Positions 1 to 9,710 of a DNA stretch of 64,000 nucleotides are shown piece after piece. The translations under genes and the position numbers were made by a program. The stretch's first letter is position 1, and each line of letters begins with the position of its first letter. The notes under the pieces are model-generated. The model saw nothing but the letters and a program-made list of their open reading frames with translations, searched no databases and was not told the origin of the DNA. Location: assembly GCF_030161435.1 (NCBI RefSeq), contig NZ_BSSV01000001.1, positions 248,001 through 312,000 on the forward strand. The letters run 5' to 3'. Source of the stretch: Thalassotalea loyana. GTDB lineage: Bacteria; Pseudomonadota; Gammaproteobacteria; Enterobacterales; Alteromonadaceae.

Positions 1-1341
1 TCAGGTGAAGTTCAAGCCCGTGACCGTGTTGTAAAGCTTGTAAAGCGCCTTGATGCTGAATTGGAAACTAACGGAAACACCAGAGTTTACTATTTAAAAT
101 ACGCAAAAGCTGAAGACATTGTCCCTGTACTTAAAGGGGTGAGTGAATCAATTGAAGCGGAAGAAAATGCCAATAAAACGGCGAAAAACCGTTCAAGCAA
201 AAGCCGAAATATTTCGATTGAAGCACACGCTGATACCAATACTGTCGTGATCACGGCAAAGCAAGACATGTTACGTTCACTTGAGGCTGTAATTCGTCAA
301 TTGGATGTACGTCGTGCACAAGTACTTGTTGAAGCGATTATTGTTGAAGTATTCGAGGCTGATGGCGTTAATTTAGGTGTTCAATGGTTTACGGAAGAAG
401 GTGGCTTCACGCAGTTTAATAATGGTCCTGTACCTATTAGCCAGTTAGCGGCTGCAGCTGAGGCAGCTCAATCATCTCCCGGTACTCCAGGCTCTACCTT
501 CACTGATGGTAATGGTAATGTTGTTGTTAATGATCCAGGTCCAGATGTTGAAGGTGACTACACGTTATTGGCCCAAGCACTAGGTTCAGTGAGCGGTATG
601 ATGTTTGGAATTGTGCAAGATGATTGGGGTGCAATTATTCAGGCGGTGAGTACTGACACCAACTCAAATATTCTTGCTACACCGAGTATTACGACGTTAG
701 ATAACGAAGAAGCGTACTTCATTGTTGGTCAGGAAGTGCCGATTCTGACAGGTTCAACAACCGGTAATAATAATGACAACCCATTCCAAACGGTTGAGCG
801 TCAGGAAGTTGGTATCAAACTTAAAGTAACGCCGCAGGTAAATGAAGGTTCAGGTGTTCAGTTAACGATTGAACAAGAAGTCTCTTCAGTAAGTGGCGCA
901 ACGGGCGTTGATATTGCAATCAACAAACGTGAAATCAAGACTACTGTGATGGCAGATCACGGCGATACCGTTATTCTTGGTGGTTTGATCGATGAAGATG
1001 TACAAGAAAGCCAGCAAAAAGTACCTTTATTAGGTGATATTCCGCTACTAGGTCACTTGTTTAAGTCAACAGGTAACACAACGCGTAAGCGTAACTTGAT
1101 GGTGTTCTTACGCCCGACGATTATTCGTGATGGTGAAATCATGAATGAAGTGACGAAAAACAAATACAACTACATTCGTGCGCAAGAAATTTTGCAACGA
1201 CAAGAAGGCTTATCGTTGATGGATGATGAGAAACTTCCTTTGTTACAAGAATGGAATGATCAATTGACCTTGCCACCATCATTTGATGAGTACATGAAAG
1301 AAAAAGCGCAAGATAAAGCTGAAAAAAGTAATAAAGAATAG
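1..1341 (+). CDS. gspD: Type II secretion secretin GspD (5' truncated)
   Basis: Outer-membrane secretin, the gated exit channel of the type II secretion system. The reading frame is open from base 1, so only the C-terminal 446 residues are present and the true start lies upstream of the window. The fragment begins in an N-domain (VYYLKYAKAEDIVPVL type), passes a Gly/Pro/Asn-rich loop near nt 480-550, and ends in the secretin core with the signature VPLLGDIPLLGHLFK at nt 1021-1065. A hydrophilic tail follows and probably serves as the pilotin-binding S domain. It is first in a gene run with gspE six bases downstream, so it belongs to the gsp operon. gspC would be expected just upstream. Confidence 0.96.
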   Translation, partial: SGEVQARDRVVKLVKRLDAELETNGNTRVYYLKYAKAEDIVPVLKGVSESIEAEENANKTAKNRSSKSRNISIEAHADTNTVVITAKQDMLRSLEAVIRQLDVRRAQVLVEAIIVEVFEADGVNLGVQWFTEEGGFTQFNNGPVPISQLAAAAEAAQSSPGTPGSTFTDGNGNVVVNDPGPDVEGDYTLLAQALGSVSGMMFGIVQDDWGAIIQAVSTDTNSNILATPSITTLDNEEAYFIVGQEVPILTGSTTGNNNDNPFQTVERQEVGIKLKVTPQVNEGSGVQLTIEQEVSSVSGATGVDIAINKREIKTTVMADHGDTVILGGLIDEDVQESQQKVPLLGDIPLLGHLFKSTGNTTRKRNLMVFLRPTIIRDGEIMNEVTKNKYNYIRAQEILQRQEGLSLMDDEKLPLLQEWNDQLTLPPSFDEYMKEKAQDKAEKSNKE

Positions 1342-1350
1342 GGTTGATTG

Positions 1351-2925
1351 ATGAGCCAAACACCAGAATCAACCCAAGAAAGTACGTTAGACGTTGTTGA
1401 CACCGTTGTTGATGCATTTGATGAGGCTGATGAAATCGAAGCATCTGATGAGCATCATTTAAAGTATCGACTGCCTTTTGGTTTTGCTAAGCGCAACAGC
1501 GTTTTAGTACAAGAACAAGAGGCTGGCTTTGATGTTTACTGTTTAGCACAGACTTCTCCTGATGTGCTAAATGAAGTACGACGTGTACTAAAGCAGTCAT
1601 TTACTATTCACTGTTTATCAGAAGATGAATTCGAGGCTATGTTAACGCAAGCATATCAACGTGATTCATCTGAAGCACAACAGATAATGGAAGATATTGG
1701 TAACGAAGTTGATTTGTATTCCCTTGCTGATGAAGTCGGTGAAACACAAGACTTGCTGGAAAATGAAGACGATGCACCAATCATCAAGATGATTAATGCA
1801 ATGCTATCAGAAGCGATCAAAGAAAATGCCTCTGATATCCATATTGAAACATTTGAATCTAGCCTACAAATTCGATTTCGTGTTGATGGTGTCTTGCGCG
1901 AAGTCTTAAAGCCAAATCGAAAACTTGCCTCTTTACTGGTATCTCGCATTAAGGTCATGGCAAAGCTAGATATTGCTGAGAAACGTATTCCTCAGGATGG
2001 CCGAATCTCTTTACGTATTGCGGGGCGCGCCGTTGATGTGCGTGTATCGACAATGCCTACGGGGCATGGTGAGCGTGTTGTATTGCGTTTACTCGATAAA
2101 AATGCCGCCCGTTTAGATTTACAAGACCTTGGGATGACGGATAAAAATCGTGCGTTGTTCTCTGAGCTTATCGATAAACCACATGGCATAATCTTAGTTA
2201 CAGGTCCTACCGGTTCAGGTAAATCAACAACACTTTATGCGGGCCTTAGTCAAATTGATTCTCGTGAACGCAACGTACTAACGGTTGAAGATCCTATAGA
2301 ATTTGCAATTGAAGGTATCGGTCAAACACAGGTCAACACCAAAGTTGATATGACCTTTGCTCGCGGTTTACGTGCAATATTGCGTCAAGATCCTGATGTG
2401 GTAATGGTTGGTGAGATTCGAGATCTAGAAACAGCGCAAATTGGTGTACAAGCCAGTTTAACGGGTCACCTAGTTTTATCTACCCTGCATACCAATACAG
2501 CGGCTGGCGCTATAACGCGTATGGAAGATATGGGCGTTGAACCATTCCTACTGTCTTCAAGCTTACTTGGTGTTTTAGCACAACGCCTTGTACGGACCTT
2601 ATGTCCAGATTGTCGTGAAAGTCATATGCCAGATGATGAAGAGCGCAAGTTATTACAGTTAAGTGATGATGACCAGCGACCTATTTATCGTGCAACGGGT
2701 TGTAGCGAATGTAATTTTAAAGGATTCAAAGGACGTACTGGTATTCATGAACTGTTAGTCGTGGATGATAAAGCCCGCGAAATGATTCATAACGGTAAAG
2801 GCGAACAGTCAATCGAAAAGTATATTCGTAAATCTACACCGAGTATCCGCCAAGATGGTTTTGATAAGGTCATGGCAGGAATTACCACGATAGAAGAAGT
2901 ATTGCGCGTTACCCGAGAAGATTAA
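1351..2925 (+). CDS. gspE: Type II secretion ATPase GspE
   Basis: Cytoplasmic hexameric ATPase that powers pseudopilus assembly. 524 residues from the ATG at 1351. A TTG three bases earlier is also in frame, but ATG is preferred. Visible elements are the N-terminal GspE domain, Walker [10 protein letters not shown] at residues 285-293, the Asp box VEDPIE, a Walker B region ending [12 protein letters not shown], and the C-terminal zinc module with CxxC pairs at C418/C421 and C451/C454. The residues before about 45 are unusually acidic (many D and E). It lies between gspD and gspF with gaps of 9 and 6 bases, consistent with one transcript. Length and motifs are normal for the family. Confidence 0.97.
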   Translation: MSQTPESTQESTLDVVDTVVDAFDEADEIEASDEHHLKYRLPFGFAKRNSVLVQEQEAGFDVYCLAQTSPDVLNEVRRVLKQSFTIHCLSEDEFEAMLTQAYQRDSSEAQQIMEDIGNEVDLYSLADEVGETQDLLENEDDAPIIKMINAMLSEAIKENASDIHIETFESSLQIRFRVDGVLREVLKPNRKLASLLVSRIKVMAKLDIAEKRIPQDGRISLRIAGRAVDVRVSTMPTGHGERVVLRLLDKNAARLDLQDLGMTDKNRALFSELIDKPHGIILVTGPTGSGKSTTLYAGLSQIDSRERNVLTVEDPIEFAIEGIGQTQVNTKVDMTFARGLRAILRQDPDVVMVGEIRDLETAQIGVQASLTGHLVLSTLHTNTAAGAITRMEDMGVEPFLLSSSLLGVLAQRLVRTLCPDCRESHMPDDEERKLLQLSDDDQRPIYRATGCSECNFKGFKGRTGIHELLVVDDKAREMIHNGKGEQSIEKYIRKSTPSIRQDGFDKVMAGITTIEEVLRVTRED

Positions 2926-2931
2926 CCTGTT

Positions 2932-4152
2932 ATGGCAGCATTTGATTACCAAGCGGTTGATAGTCGCGGAAAAAATAAAAAAGGCGTTATTGAAGGCGAT
3001 AGCGCCAAGCAAGTGCGTGGGTTACTGCGAGAGCAGGGGTTGATTCCAATGGAAGTGAACCCTGTACTTGCTAAAGCAGAATCAACTGACAAGACCAAAC
3101 GCTTTGGCCGAGGAAAAATATCAGCAACTGAGTTGGCATTAATAACCCGTCAATTATCAACCTTGGTGGAATCTGGGCTTCCCATTGAAGAGTCCTTAGT
3201 TGCCGTTGCAGAGCAGTGTGATAAGAATCGCATAAAAAGCATGATTATGGCTGTTCGAACCAAAGTTACCGAAGGTTATAGCCTTGCAGAGAGCATGGCA
3301 GAATATCCTCAGATTTTTAATCGCTTGTTCAGGGCGATGGTGGCTGCTGGTGAAAAGTCAGGACATTTGGATAAAGTACTGAGTCGATTGGCTGACTATA
3401 CTGAGCAACGACAACAAATGCGCTCTGCATTGATACAAGCGTTGGTATATCCGATTATCATGACGGTCATCGCAATATCGGTTATTGCTATTTTGCTTAC
3501 TTATGTTGTTCCCGATATTGTTGGTCAATTCGAGCATATGGGGCAAAATCTGCCTGGAACGACGTTATTTTTGATTGCAACCAGTGATTTTTTAAGAAAT
3601 TACGGCCTCATTATCTTGTTACTGATATTTGCGTCAGGGTTTATCTTCGGTCAGGTAATGAAGAAGCCTGCAATTCGTATAAAAGTACATCAAAAACTAT
3701 TGAAGCTTCCTTTTGTTGGCCGTGTTGCAAAAGGCATAAATACCGCGCGTTTTGCTCGTACGTTAAGTATTCTTACTGCATCGGCAGTGCCCTTGCTTGA
3801 AAGTATGCGTATTGCTGGTGAGGTGCTGGATAATTTATATATTAAACAAAGAATAAAAGAAGCTGGTGATAAGGTCCGTGAAGGAACGAGCTTACGAGTT
3901 TCTCTTGAACAGACGAAATTATTTCCGCCGATGATGTTACATATGATAGCAAGTGGTGAAAAAAGTGGTCAGCTTGAACATATGTTGGGCAGGGCCGCAG
4001 ATAACCAAGATAGAGACTTTGAAGCACTCGTTAATATTTCATTAAAAGCGTTTGAACCCGCGTTAATGGTAACAATGGCGGCAGTCGTTTTATTTATCGT
4101 ATTGGCAATTCTGCAGCCAATTTTGCAATTGAATACCATGATCGGCGGATAA
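2932..4152 (+). CDS. gspF: Type II secretion inner-membrane platform protein GspF
   Basis: Polytopic platform protein that couples the GspE ATPase to the growing pseudopilus. 406 residues, the usual family size. Two repeated T2SSF domains are visible (about 70-195 and 275-398). Each contains the MxxxGExSGxLxxxL pattern: MVAAGEKSGHLDKVL in the first and MIASGEKSGQLEHML in the second. Hydrophobic membrane spans lie near residues 170-195, 220-245 and 375-398. The start ATG is 6 bases after the gspE stop. A gap of about 50 bases separates it from gspG, the largest in the cluster, so extra gspG expression from a local promoter or mRNA processing is possible. Confidence 0.97.
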   Translation: MAAFDYQAVDSRGKNKKGVIEGDSAKQVRGLLREQGLIPMEVNPVLAKAESTDKTKRFGRGKISATELALITRQLSTLVESGLPIEESLVAVAEQCDKNRIKSMIMAVRTKVTEGYSLAESMAEYPQIFNRLFRAMVAAGEKSGHLDKVLSRLADYTEQRQQMRSALIQALVYPIIMTVIAISVIAILLTYVVPDIVGQFEHMGQNLPGTTLFLIATSDFLRNYGLIILLLIFASGFIFGQVMKKPAIRIKVHQKLLKLPFVGRVAKGINTARFARTLSILTASAVPLLESMRIAGEVLDNLYIKQRIKEAGDKVREGTSLRVSLEQTKLFPPMMLHMIASGEKSGQLEHMLGRAADNQDRDFEALVNISLKAFEPALMVTMAAVVLFIVLAILQPILQLNTMIGG

Positions 4153-4201
4153 CTATTTAGTTTGTCCGACGATTAGAGAATTTTAGAATAGAGGATGTAT
4201 C

Positions 4202-4645
4202 ATGAAAGTTAATTACTCTCCAAAAAAAGTACAAGGTTTTACCCTTTTAGAAGTCATGGTTGTGATCGTGATTTTGGGTATTTTGGCTAGCCTTGTTGTT
4301 CCAAACTTAATGGGTAGCCAGGACCGCGCGAATATTCAAAAAGCTGTTTCTGATATTACCGCTTTAGAAACGTCATTGAGTATGTACAAAATGGATAATT
4401 ATAACTATCCATCAACAGAGCAAGGTTTAGAAGCGTTGGTTGAGCAAACGGATATTGATCCGATTCCTCGTCGCTTCCCTGAGGGTGGCTATGTTAAACG
4501 TTTACCAAAAGATCCATGGGGCAATGATTACCAGTTACTAAATCCTGGTGAGCAAAGCAAAATGGATGTGTTTTCGGTAGGTCCAGATGGTGAAGCTGGT
4601 ACCGAAGATGATATCGGTAACTGGAACTTAGGCGAATACCAGTAA
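4202..4645 (+). CDS. gspG: Major pseudopilin GspG
   Basis: Major subunit of the periplasmic pseudopilus. 147-residue prepilin with a short basic leader ending in G12, then FTLLEVMVVIVILGIL. The prepilin peptidase cuts after Gly12, and the conserved Glu at mature position 5 is present. The C-terminal part carries the calcium-binding region typical of GspG (DPWGNDYQ and GPDGEAGTEDDIGNW). A Shine-Dalgarno-like GAGGATGTATC precedes the ATG. The stop TAA overlaps the gspH start by one base (TAATG), indicating translational coupling. Confidence 0.97.
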   Translation: MKVNYSPKKVQGFTLLEVMVVIVILGILASLVVPNLMGSQDRANIQKAVSDITALETSLSMYKMDNYNYPSTEQGLEALVEQTDIDPIPRRFPEGGYVKRLPKDPWGNDYQLLNPGEQSKMDVFSVGPDGEAGTEDDIGNWNLGEYQ

Positions 4646-5238
4646 TGAATCATAGGCAATCACATTCAAAATCAAAAGGTTTTACCCTGATTGAAGTCAT
4701 GCTTGTGATTGTCTTGATTGGCATCTTTGTTACTACTGTCCAGTTTAATTTCTTCTCAAATAAGCCAGAAAAACAACTTGAGCAACAGGCGCAAAAATTC
4801 TATGCGTTGTTTACCCTCGCAGCAGAGTATTCGTTGCTGAATAATGTTGAGCTTGGCATTTTATTTACAAAACACAGTTATCAGTTTGTTGGCTATGATG
4901 GTAAGGAATGGGTCGCGTTACCTGACCAAGAGCATTTGACCTTGGTAGAGTTACCTGAAGAAATCATGTTGAAGTTAAAACTTGATGATTTACCACTTGA
5001 TGACGGCCCATTGCTTTTTGATCCTAAGGCATTAGTGCCTGAAGAAGATAATTTTAGAGATGAGGAAACACCACCAACACCTCAAGTGTTTATTCTTTCG
5101 GGTGGTGATATCAGTCCTTTTCAACTAACTTTCTCGTTTGATCCTGTCGCCGATATTGATTTCGAACAATATTACCAAGTAACCGGTGTATATAGTTTAC
5201 CGATAAGCCTTGAAGGTCCATTGACGGATGATAGCTAA
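4645..5238 (+). CDS. gspH: Minor pseudopilin GspH
   Basis: Minor pseudopilin near the tip of the type II pseudopilus. The leader ends in G12, followed by FTLIEVMLVIVLIGIFVTTV, with Glu at mature position 5. 197 residues. The C-terminal half is acidic and Pro-rich (around 130-160) before a final beta-rich stretch, consistent with the GspH globular domain. The start overlaps the gspG stop by one base, and the end overlaps the gspI start by 11 bases. It is assigned GspH rather than another minor pseudopilin from its place in the canonical G-H-I-J-K order plus the prepilin leader. Confidence 0.92.
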   Translation: MNHRQSHSKSKGFTLIEVMLVIVLIGIFVTTVQFNFFSNKPEKQLEQQAQKFYALFTLAAEYSLLNNVELGILFTKHSYQFVGYDGKEWVALPDQEHLTLVELPEEIMLKLKLDDLPLDDGPLLFDPKALVPEEDNFRDEETPPTPQVFILSGGDISPFQLTFSFDPVADIDFEQYYQVTGVYSLPISLEGPLTDDS

Positions 5239-5602
5239 ACCACGAGGGTTCACGCTTATTGAAGTACTGTTAGCAATGGCATTGTTTGCAATTGCTGGAG
5301 TTGCTTTGCTTGGTGTTGCAGCAAATAGTGGTGGAAACCTTCAGTACCTAGAGCAAAAAACCTATGCGAATTGGGTCGCGTCAAACCAACTCACTGAAGC
5401 GGTTTTAAATACTCAATGGCCACCTCAAAACAATAAAAAAGGTAAAGTCGAATTGGCTGGGCGCGAGTGGTTTTGGCAACAAAAAGTGTTGAAAACGACG
5501 GATAATAGTTTGCGGGCGGTTGTCGTTGAAGTGCGTCTCAACGAAAAAGATGAATTGCCAAGCGCAAGTTATATGACCTACGTAGCGAAGCCTTCATCAT
5601 GA
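5228..5602 (+). CDS. gspI: Minor pseudopilin GspI
   Basis: Minor pseudopilin that with GspJ and GspK forms the pseudopilus tip complex. 124 residues. Very short leader (MIAKPRG) followed by FTLIEVLLAMALFAIAGVAL, so the prepilin peptidase site is after G7 and Glu is at mature position 5. It contains the family pattern around NWVASNQLTEAVL. It overlaps gspH by 11 bases at its start and gspJ by 4 bases at its end (ATGA). Start chosen because it leaves a proper basic leader. Confidence 0.95.
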   Translation: MIAKPRGFTLIEVLLAMALFAIAGVALLGVAANSGGNLQYLEQKTYANWVASNQLTEAVLNTQWPPQNNKKGKVELAGREWFWQQKVLKTTDNSLRAVVVEVRLNEKDELPSASYMTYVAKPSS

Positions 5603-6252
5603 CCAGGCCAATGACTGTTAGGAAATCGCGTCAACAAGGCTTCACTTTATTGGAGCTACTTTTGGCGGTCGCTATTTTTGCCTTAGTTAGCTTAGCCGGC
5701 TTTTCTGTTTTTGATACAGTGCGAAATTCAGATCAACTGAGCAAACAGAAGCTAAATGAGTTGAATCAGCTTCAAACACTATTTCTATTGATGGAGCGTG
5801 ACTTTAGCCAGATCGCTCGTCGTCATGTACGCCTTGATGGCAATGAGTCAAGTGAAGACTATATCCATACGCAATCATTCAGTTTTACTAGCCAAAGTGA
5901 TGCCATCGCTTTTGTACGTCATGGTTGGACTAATCCTAATCTCGTCATTGCACGAAGCTCTTTACAGTCAATTGCTTATCGAATTGAAGATGATGTGCTG
6001 CAGCGCCTGCACTTTAATCACGTCGATGCAATACCCGGGGAAGAACCTAAACAACGCGATTTATTGACGGATGTGACTGATTTACGTTTTAAGTTTTACT
6101 ATCAAAATAAATGGCAAGAAAACGCGCCTAAAGGCGGTTTACCTAAAGCGATAGATGTTGAAATTGTCAGTAATCAATTTGGTACAATTAATCGAAAGTT
6201 TCTGATTGCTGGCGATGAAGTGATTGCAACTAACCAAGGAGATGATGGTTAG
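5599..6252 (+). CDS. gspJ: Minor pseudopilin GspJ
   Basis: Minor pseudopilin of the tip complex. 217 residues. The leader ends in G14, followed by FTLLELLLAVAIFALVSLAGF, with Glu at mature position 5. The region LMERDFSQIARRHVR matches the conserved GspJ segment. The first ATG (5599) overlaps the gspI stop as ATGA. A second in-frame ATG at 5611 would also leave a workable leader, so the exact start is open between these two. The 3' end overlaps the gspK GTG by one base. Confidence 0.94.
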   Translation: MTRPMTVRKSRQQGFTLLELLLAVAIFALVSLAGFSVFDTVRNSDQLSKQKLNELNQLQTLFLLMERDFSQIARRHVRLDGNESSEDYIHTQSFSFTSQSDAIAFVRHGWTNPNLVIARSSLQSIAYRIEDDVLQRLHFNHVDAIPGEEPKQRDLLTDVTDLRFKFYYQNKWQENAPKGGLPKAIDVEIVSNQFGTINRKFLIAGDEVIATNQGDDG

Positions 6253-7247
6253 TGAAACGCATCGTAAATACCCGACAAAAAGGGGTCGTGTTGATCTCTG
6301 TGCTACTCATTGTTGCGTTGGCAACAATTGTCGCCACGCAAATGAGTACACGCATTATGGGACAATTACAACGAGCATCAAATTTAGAGCTCAATCAACA
6401 AGCATATTGGTATGCGCTAGGTGCTGAAGCATTTGCCAAGCGCGTTATCCTGACGGTTGTTGATGAAGACCCTGAATTTATCAATTTGAGTCAAATTTGG
6501 GCGCAGGGGGAAACCACTTACCCTGTTGATAGTGGCCAAATCGTCGGTGAGATTAGTGATATGCAGGCGTGTTTCAATTTAAATGCGTTACGCACTGATG
6601 AAGACAATAGCGATAATACGAATAAGTCTGTCCAACGACTCGGATTTGAAAGGTTACTTGTGAATTTGAGCTTAGATGATATTGATGAGTTTACGGCAGA
6701 ATATATGGCGGATGCTTTGGTTGATTGGCTTGATAAAAACTCTAGCATTGTGAGCGCGGGTGGTGCAGAAGATAATGATTATGCGGGAAGAGAGTTTCCT
6801 TATTTAGCGGCAAATCATTATTTAGCCGATGTCTCCGAACTTCGGGTGATAGAGCATTTTACGATGCAGGCGATTAACGATTTAAAAGAGTATGTTTGTG
6901 TCCTACCCAATACAGACTTACACAAATTAAACGTCAACACTATTTCGGAAGAACATGCGGTACTATTGCAGTCTTTCCTTGATATTTCACTTGAAGATGC
7001 TCAAGAGATTATTAGTGAGCGCGGTGAAGACGGTTTTGAAAATATTGATGATGTGTTAGCTTTGCAAGTATTAACAAATGCAAAGTTAACAGCAGAAGAA
7101 AAAGAGCAACTTACAGTAGATAGTGATTACTTTAAGCTTGCTTCACGCGCTAGTTTTAATAACAGCTACTTTACGCTAGCCTCGACGTTTAAAGTTGAAA
7201 ATAATAAACGTGTCGATGTGATTAGAAGAAGCATAGGAAAAAATTAA
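6252..7247 (+). CDS. gspK: Minor pseudopilin GspK
   Basis: Large minor pseudopilin capping the pseudopilus. 331 residues starting with GTG, whose first base is the last base of the gspJ stop. The leader MKRIVNTRQKG precedes VVLISVLLIVALATIVATQ. Mature position 5 is Ser, not Glu, which is the known hallmark of GspK. The later helical domain (SEEHAVLLQSFL, EIISERGEDGFENIDDVLAL) fits the GspK insertion domain. The stop overlaps the gspL start by one base. Confidence 0.95.
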   Translation: MKRIVNTRQKGVVLISVLLIVALATIVATQMSTRIMGQLQRASNLELNQQAYWYALGAEAFAKRVILTVVDEDPEFINLSQIWAQGETTYPVDSGQIVGEISDMQACFNLNALRTDEDNSDNTNKSVQRLGFERLLVNLSLDDIDEFTAEYMADALVDWLDKNSSIVSAGGAEDNDYAGREFPYLAANHYLADVSELRVIEHFTMQAINDLKEYVCVLPNTDLHKLNVNTISEEHAVLLQSFLDISLEDAQEIISERGEDGFENIDDVLALQVLTNAKLTAEEKEQLTVDSDYFKLASRASFNNSYFTLASTFKVENNKRVDVIRRSIGKN

Positions 7248-8461
7248 TGGTTGAAACCTTATATATCAGATTAGGTAGTCAAGTGCAGGACCCGATATCT
7301 TGGTTGATATATTCGTCACGTGAGCGCGAAATTATCGCAAGTGGTGAACTGCCTAATGCTAGTGCCTTATCTGAATTAACAGAACGAGCAAAAGAGCGCC
7401 AAGTCACCGTGTTCGTCAATGCAAGTGATATTAGTTTTCACAGTTTAAAAGTGCCAGCAAAATCACAACGTGCAATGCGCCAAGCTGCTCCATTTATGGT
7501 TGAAGAACTTTTAGCTCAAGATGTTGAAGAGTTGTTCTTTGCTTATGGTCAGCTACCTGACGATGAAACCGGCCATAATTGTTATCTGGCGGGGGTTGCT
7601 AAACCACAACTCATGGCTTGGCAAACATGGTTACAAGAAGCCAAGATAAAAACAGATACGATGATCCCTGATGCGCTCGCATTACCGTATACGCATGAAA
7701 AGTGGAGCCTGATTAGCCTTGGTGACCAAGTATTAGTTCGTCAAGGTTTATGGCAAGCCATGTGTTTGGATGAAAATACGTTCAATCATGCAATGTCGCA
7801 GTGGCAAAATGATGAAAACATCACGTTGGCAAATTACTCACCATTTGAATTTACGCAACGGACGCTAGCTTGCGCTGTCGAACCTCAAGAAGAAGAGTTA
7901 CCGCTTGCTTTACTTGCTCAACATGCTGACGCAGCGCCAGTCAACCTGTTGCAAGGCGAATTTCAAGTTAAATTGACAAAATCGAACAATAAACAACACT
8001 GGTTAATTGCAGCGAGTATTGCTGGTTTTGCATTGTTTGCCCACTTAGCTTATACCGGCTTGACGCTTTATAAAGTTAATCAAGAACAGCAAGCGATAGA
8101 GCAAACTATCGTTGCTACATATAAAAAAGCTTTTCCAGACGCTAAACGTGTCAAGGTAACCACAGTTCGTTCTCAAATGAATCGTAAATTAGCTGAACTA
8201 GGTGCTGGTGGACAAGATGCGAGCTTTTTGAACCTGCTTAATAAAGTCCAACCCGCTTTTGCTAGTGTTCCTCAAATTAAGCCTGAATCCGTTAAGTATG
8301 ATGGCAAGCGCAATGAGATTCGATTAACGGCGGTTGCACAAAATTATCAAGCATTTGACCAATTCAAAGCAGCACTTGAAAAACTTCAATTGGAAGTTAA
8401 CATTGGCTCGCAAAACAACCAAGGTCAGCAAGTGGTTGGCTCGATGAGTATTAAGGGGTAA
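7247..8461 (+). CDS. gspL: Type II secretion protein GspL
   Basis: Bitopic inner-membrane protein linking the cytoplasmic ATPase GspE to GspM and the pseudopilus. 404 residues. The first ~245 residues form the cytoplasmic actin-like domain, a single membrane helix lies near residues 252-273 (WLIAASIAGFALFAHLAY), and the remainder is a periplasmic ferredoxin-like domain. The start ATG overlaps the gspK stop by one base and the gspM start follows after two bases, so the L-M pair is co-translated, as expected for two proteins that bind each other. Confidence 0.95.
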   Translation: MVETLYIRLGSQVQDPISWLIYSSREREIIASGELPNASALSELTERAKERQVTVFVNASDISFHSLKVPAKSQRAMRQAAPFMVEELLAQDVEELFFAYGQLPDDETGHNCYLAGVAKPQLMAWQTWLQEAKIKTDTMIPDALALPYTHEKWSLISLGDQVLVRQGLWQAMCLDENTFNHAMSQWQNDENITLANYSPFEFTQRTLACAVEPQEEELPLALLAQHADAAPVNLLQGEFQVKLTKSNNKQHWLIAASIAGFALFAHLAYTGLTLYKVNQEQQAIEQTIVATYKKAFPDAKRVKVTTVRSQMNRKLAELGAGGQDASFLNLLNKVQPAFASVPQIKPESVKYDGKRNEIRLTAVAQNYQAFDQFKAALEKLQLEVNIGSQNNQGQQVVGSMSIKG

Positions 8462-8463
8462 CC

Positions 8464-8934
8464 ATGAAAGAAAAATGGCAAGCACTGCAACCAAGAGAGC
8501 AACAGCTTGTTGCTGTTATGGCGATATTTGTTGGTCTCTTCCTGTTTATCACTTTGGTATGGCAACCGTTACACAGTGGTTTAGAGGCAAGTCAGAAGAA
8601 GTTGACGCGTCAACAAGAATTACTGGTATGGTTACAAGACAAAACTGCTATATATCAACAAAATGCAGGTAATAGTCAGGTTCGCCCAAGTTCAGGCAGT
8701 TTATCGAGTATTACGAATCGAAGTGCGACTCGCAATCAAATCACGATTACGCGTATCCAACCACAAGGGGACGATCTCCAAGTTTGGATAGATGAAGTGA
8801 GTTTTGATCGCTTGGTAGATTGGTTGGCCATGTTATCTGCCTCAGAGGGTATTCGCGTCAAAGGTATTGATTTAACCAATACCGATCAAAGCGGTGTGGT
8901 AAGAGTACGCCGACTACAATTAGGAAAGAGTTAA
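8464..8934 (+). CDS. gspM: Type II secretion protein GspM
   Basis: Small bitopic inner-membrane partner of GspL in the assembly platform. 156 residues, typical for GspM. Short cytoplasmic N-terminus, one membrane helix at about residues 14-33 (QLVAVMAIFVGLFLFITLVW), a coiled-coil-like stretch around 38-65, and a C-terminal ferredoxin-like domain. It starts two bases after gspL and is followed five bases later by gspN. Confidence 0.95.
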   Translation: MKEKWQALQPREQQLVAVMAIFVGLFLFITLVWQPLHSGLEASQKKLTRQQELLVWLQDKTAIYQQNAGNSQVRPSSGSLSSITNRSATRNQITITRIQPQGDDLQVWIDEVSFDRLVDWLAMLSASEGIRVKGIDLTNTDQSGVVRVRRLQLGKS

Positions 8935-8939
8935 CCAAC

Positions 8940-9683
8940 ATGAAGAAGTGGTTTGGATTTGGTGCTGTTTTTATCGTTTGTTATCTAATATTTTTAATAG
9001 CAACAGCACCTGCAAGTCTTGTATTAAACCAAGTTAAGTTACCTAAGGATGTCATGGTTCAAGGCCTGTCTGGGTCAATTTGGCATGCTAAAGCACAAAA
9101 GGTGTATGTGCAAAACACGGTTATTGAAAATGTTAATGCTGAACTCGATGTAATCTCTCTATTGAGTTTTAGTCCAAGCGTTGATGTCACTTTTGGTGAC
9201 GCTATGTTACCTGGGCCGGAAGGCGCTATGGCGGTTAGCTTTGTTTCTGGTAACCTTCATATCAATGATGCCAATGTGTTATTACCTGCCAATATGATTG
9301 CTCAGCAATTACCTCTTCCAATACCTATGGCCGCACAAGGCGTTGTGGAACTTGATATTCCAAGCTATGAGCAAGGTAAACCCTTGTGCCAAAGCTTAAC
9401 GGGGTCAGTTAACTGGCGACGTGCTAAAGTTAATGCGATGGAACAATCTATTACTTTAGGTCGAATCGGTGGGGATTTACGCTGTGACAAAGGTGCCATA
9501 GCGTTAGAAATAAAACCTGATAACACACTAGGCTTGTCATACAACGCGTTTATCGGTGCTAATTTTAAGGTGTCGGGTAATGGTTATTTGACGCCGGGAA
9601 ATGAATTTCCTGAACAGTTAAAAGACGTGCTTCCTTTTATCGGCTCGCCAGACCGTCAAGGCCGTTATCGATTGCGCCTGTAG
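8940..9683 (+). CDS. gspN: Type II secretion protein GspN
   Basis: Accessory inner-membrane-anchored component of the type II system, present in only part of the family. 247 residues with an N-terminal hydrophobic anchor (about 7-25) and a beta-rich periplasmic portion. The segment SGSIWHAKA fits the conserved GspN region. It is the last gene of the gsp run. The downstream gene is convergent on the minus strand only 27 bases away. No strong terminator with a T-run was seen in that gap. No prepilin peptidase gene (gspO) is present in the window, so it must be elsewhere. Confidence 0.93.
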   Translation: MKKWFGFGAVFIVCYLIFLIATAPASLVLNQVKLPKDVMVQGLSGSIWHAKAQKVYVQNTVIENVNAELDVISLLSFSPSVDVTFGDAMLPGPEGAMAVSFVSGNLHINDANVLLPANMIAQQLPLPIPMAAQGVVELDIPSYEQGKPLCQSLTGSVNWRRAKVNAMEQSITLGRIGGDLRCDKGAIALEIKPDNTLGLSYNAFIGANFKVSGNGYLTPGNEFPEQLKDVLPFIGSPDRQGRYRLRL

Positions 9684-9710
9684 CCATAGTTTACAGACGC
9701 AGATTTGCTA

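Noticed and set aside
1139-1444. Minus-strand ORF across the gspD-gspE junction
   Set aside because: Antisense shadow of two well-supported genes, with composition unlike a real protein.
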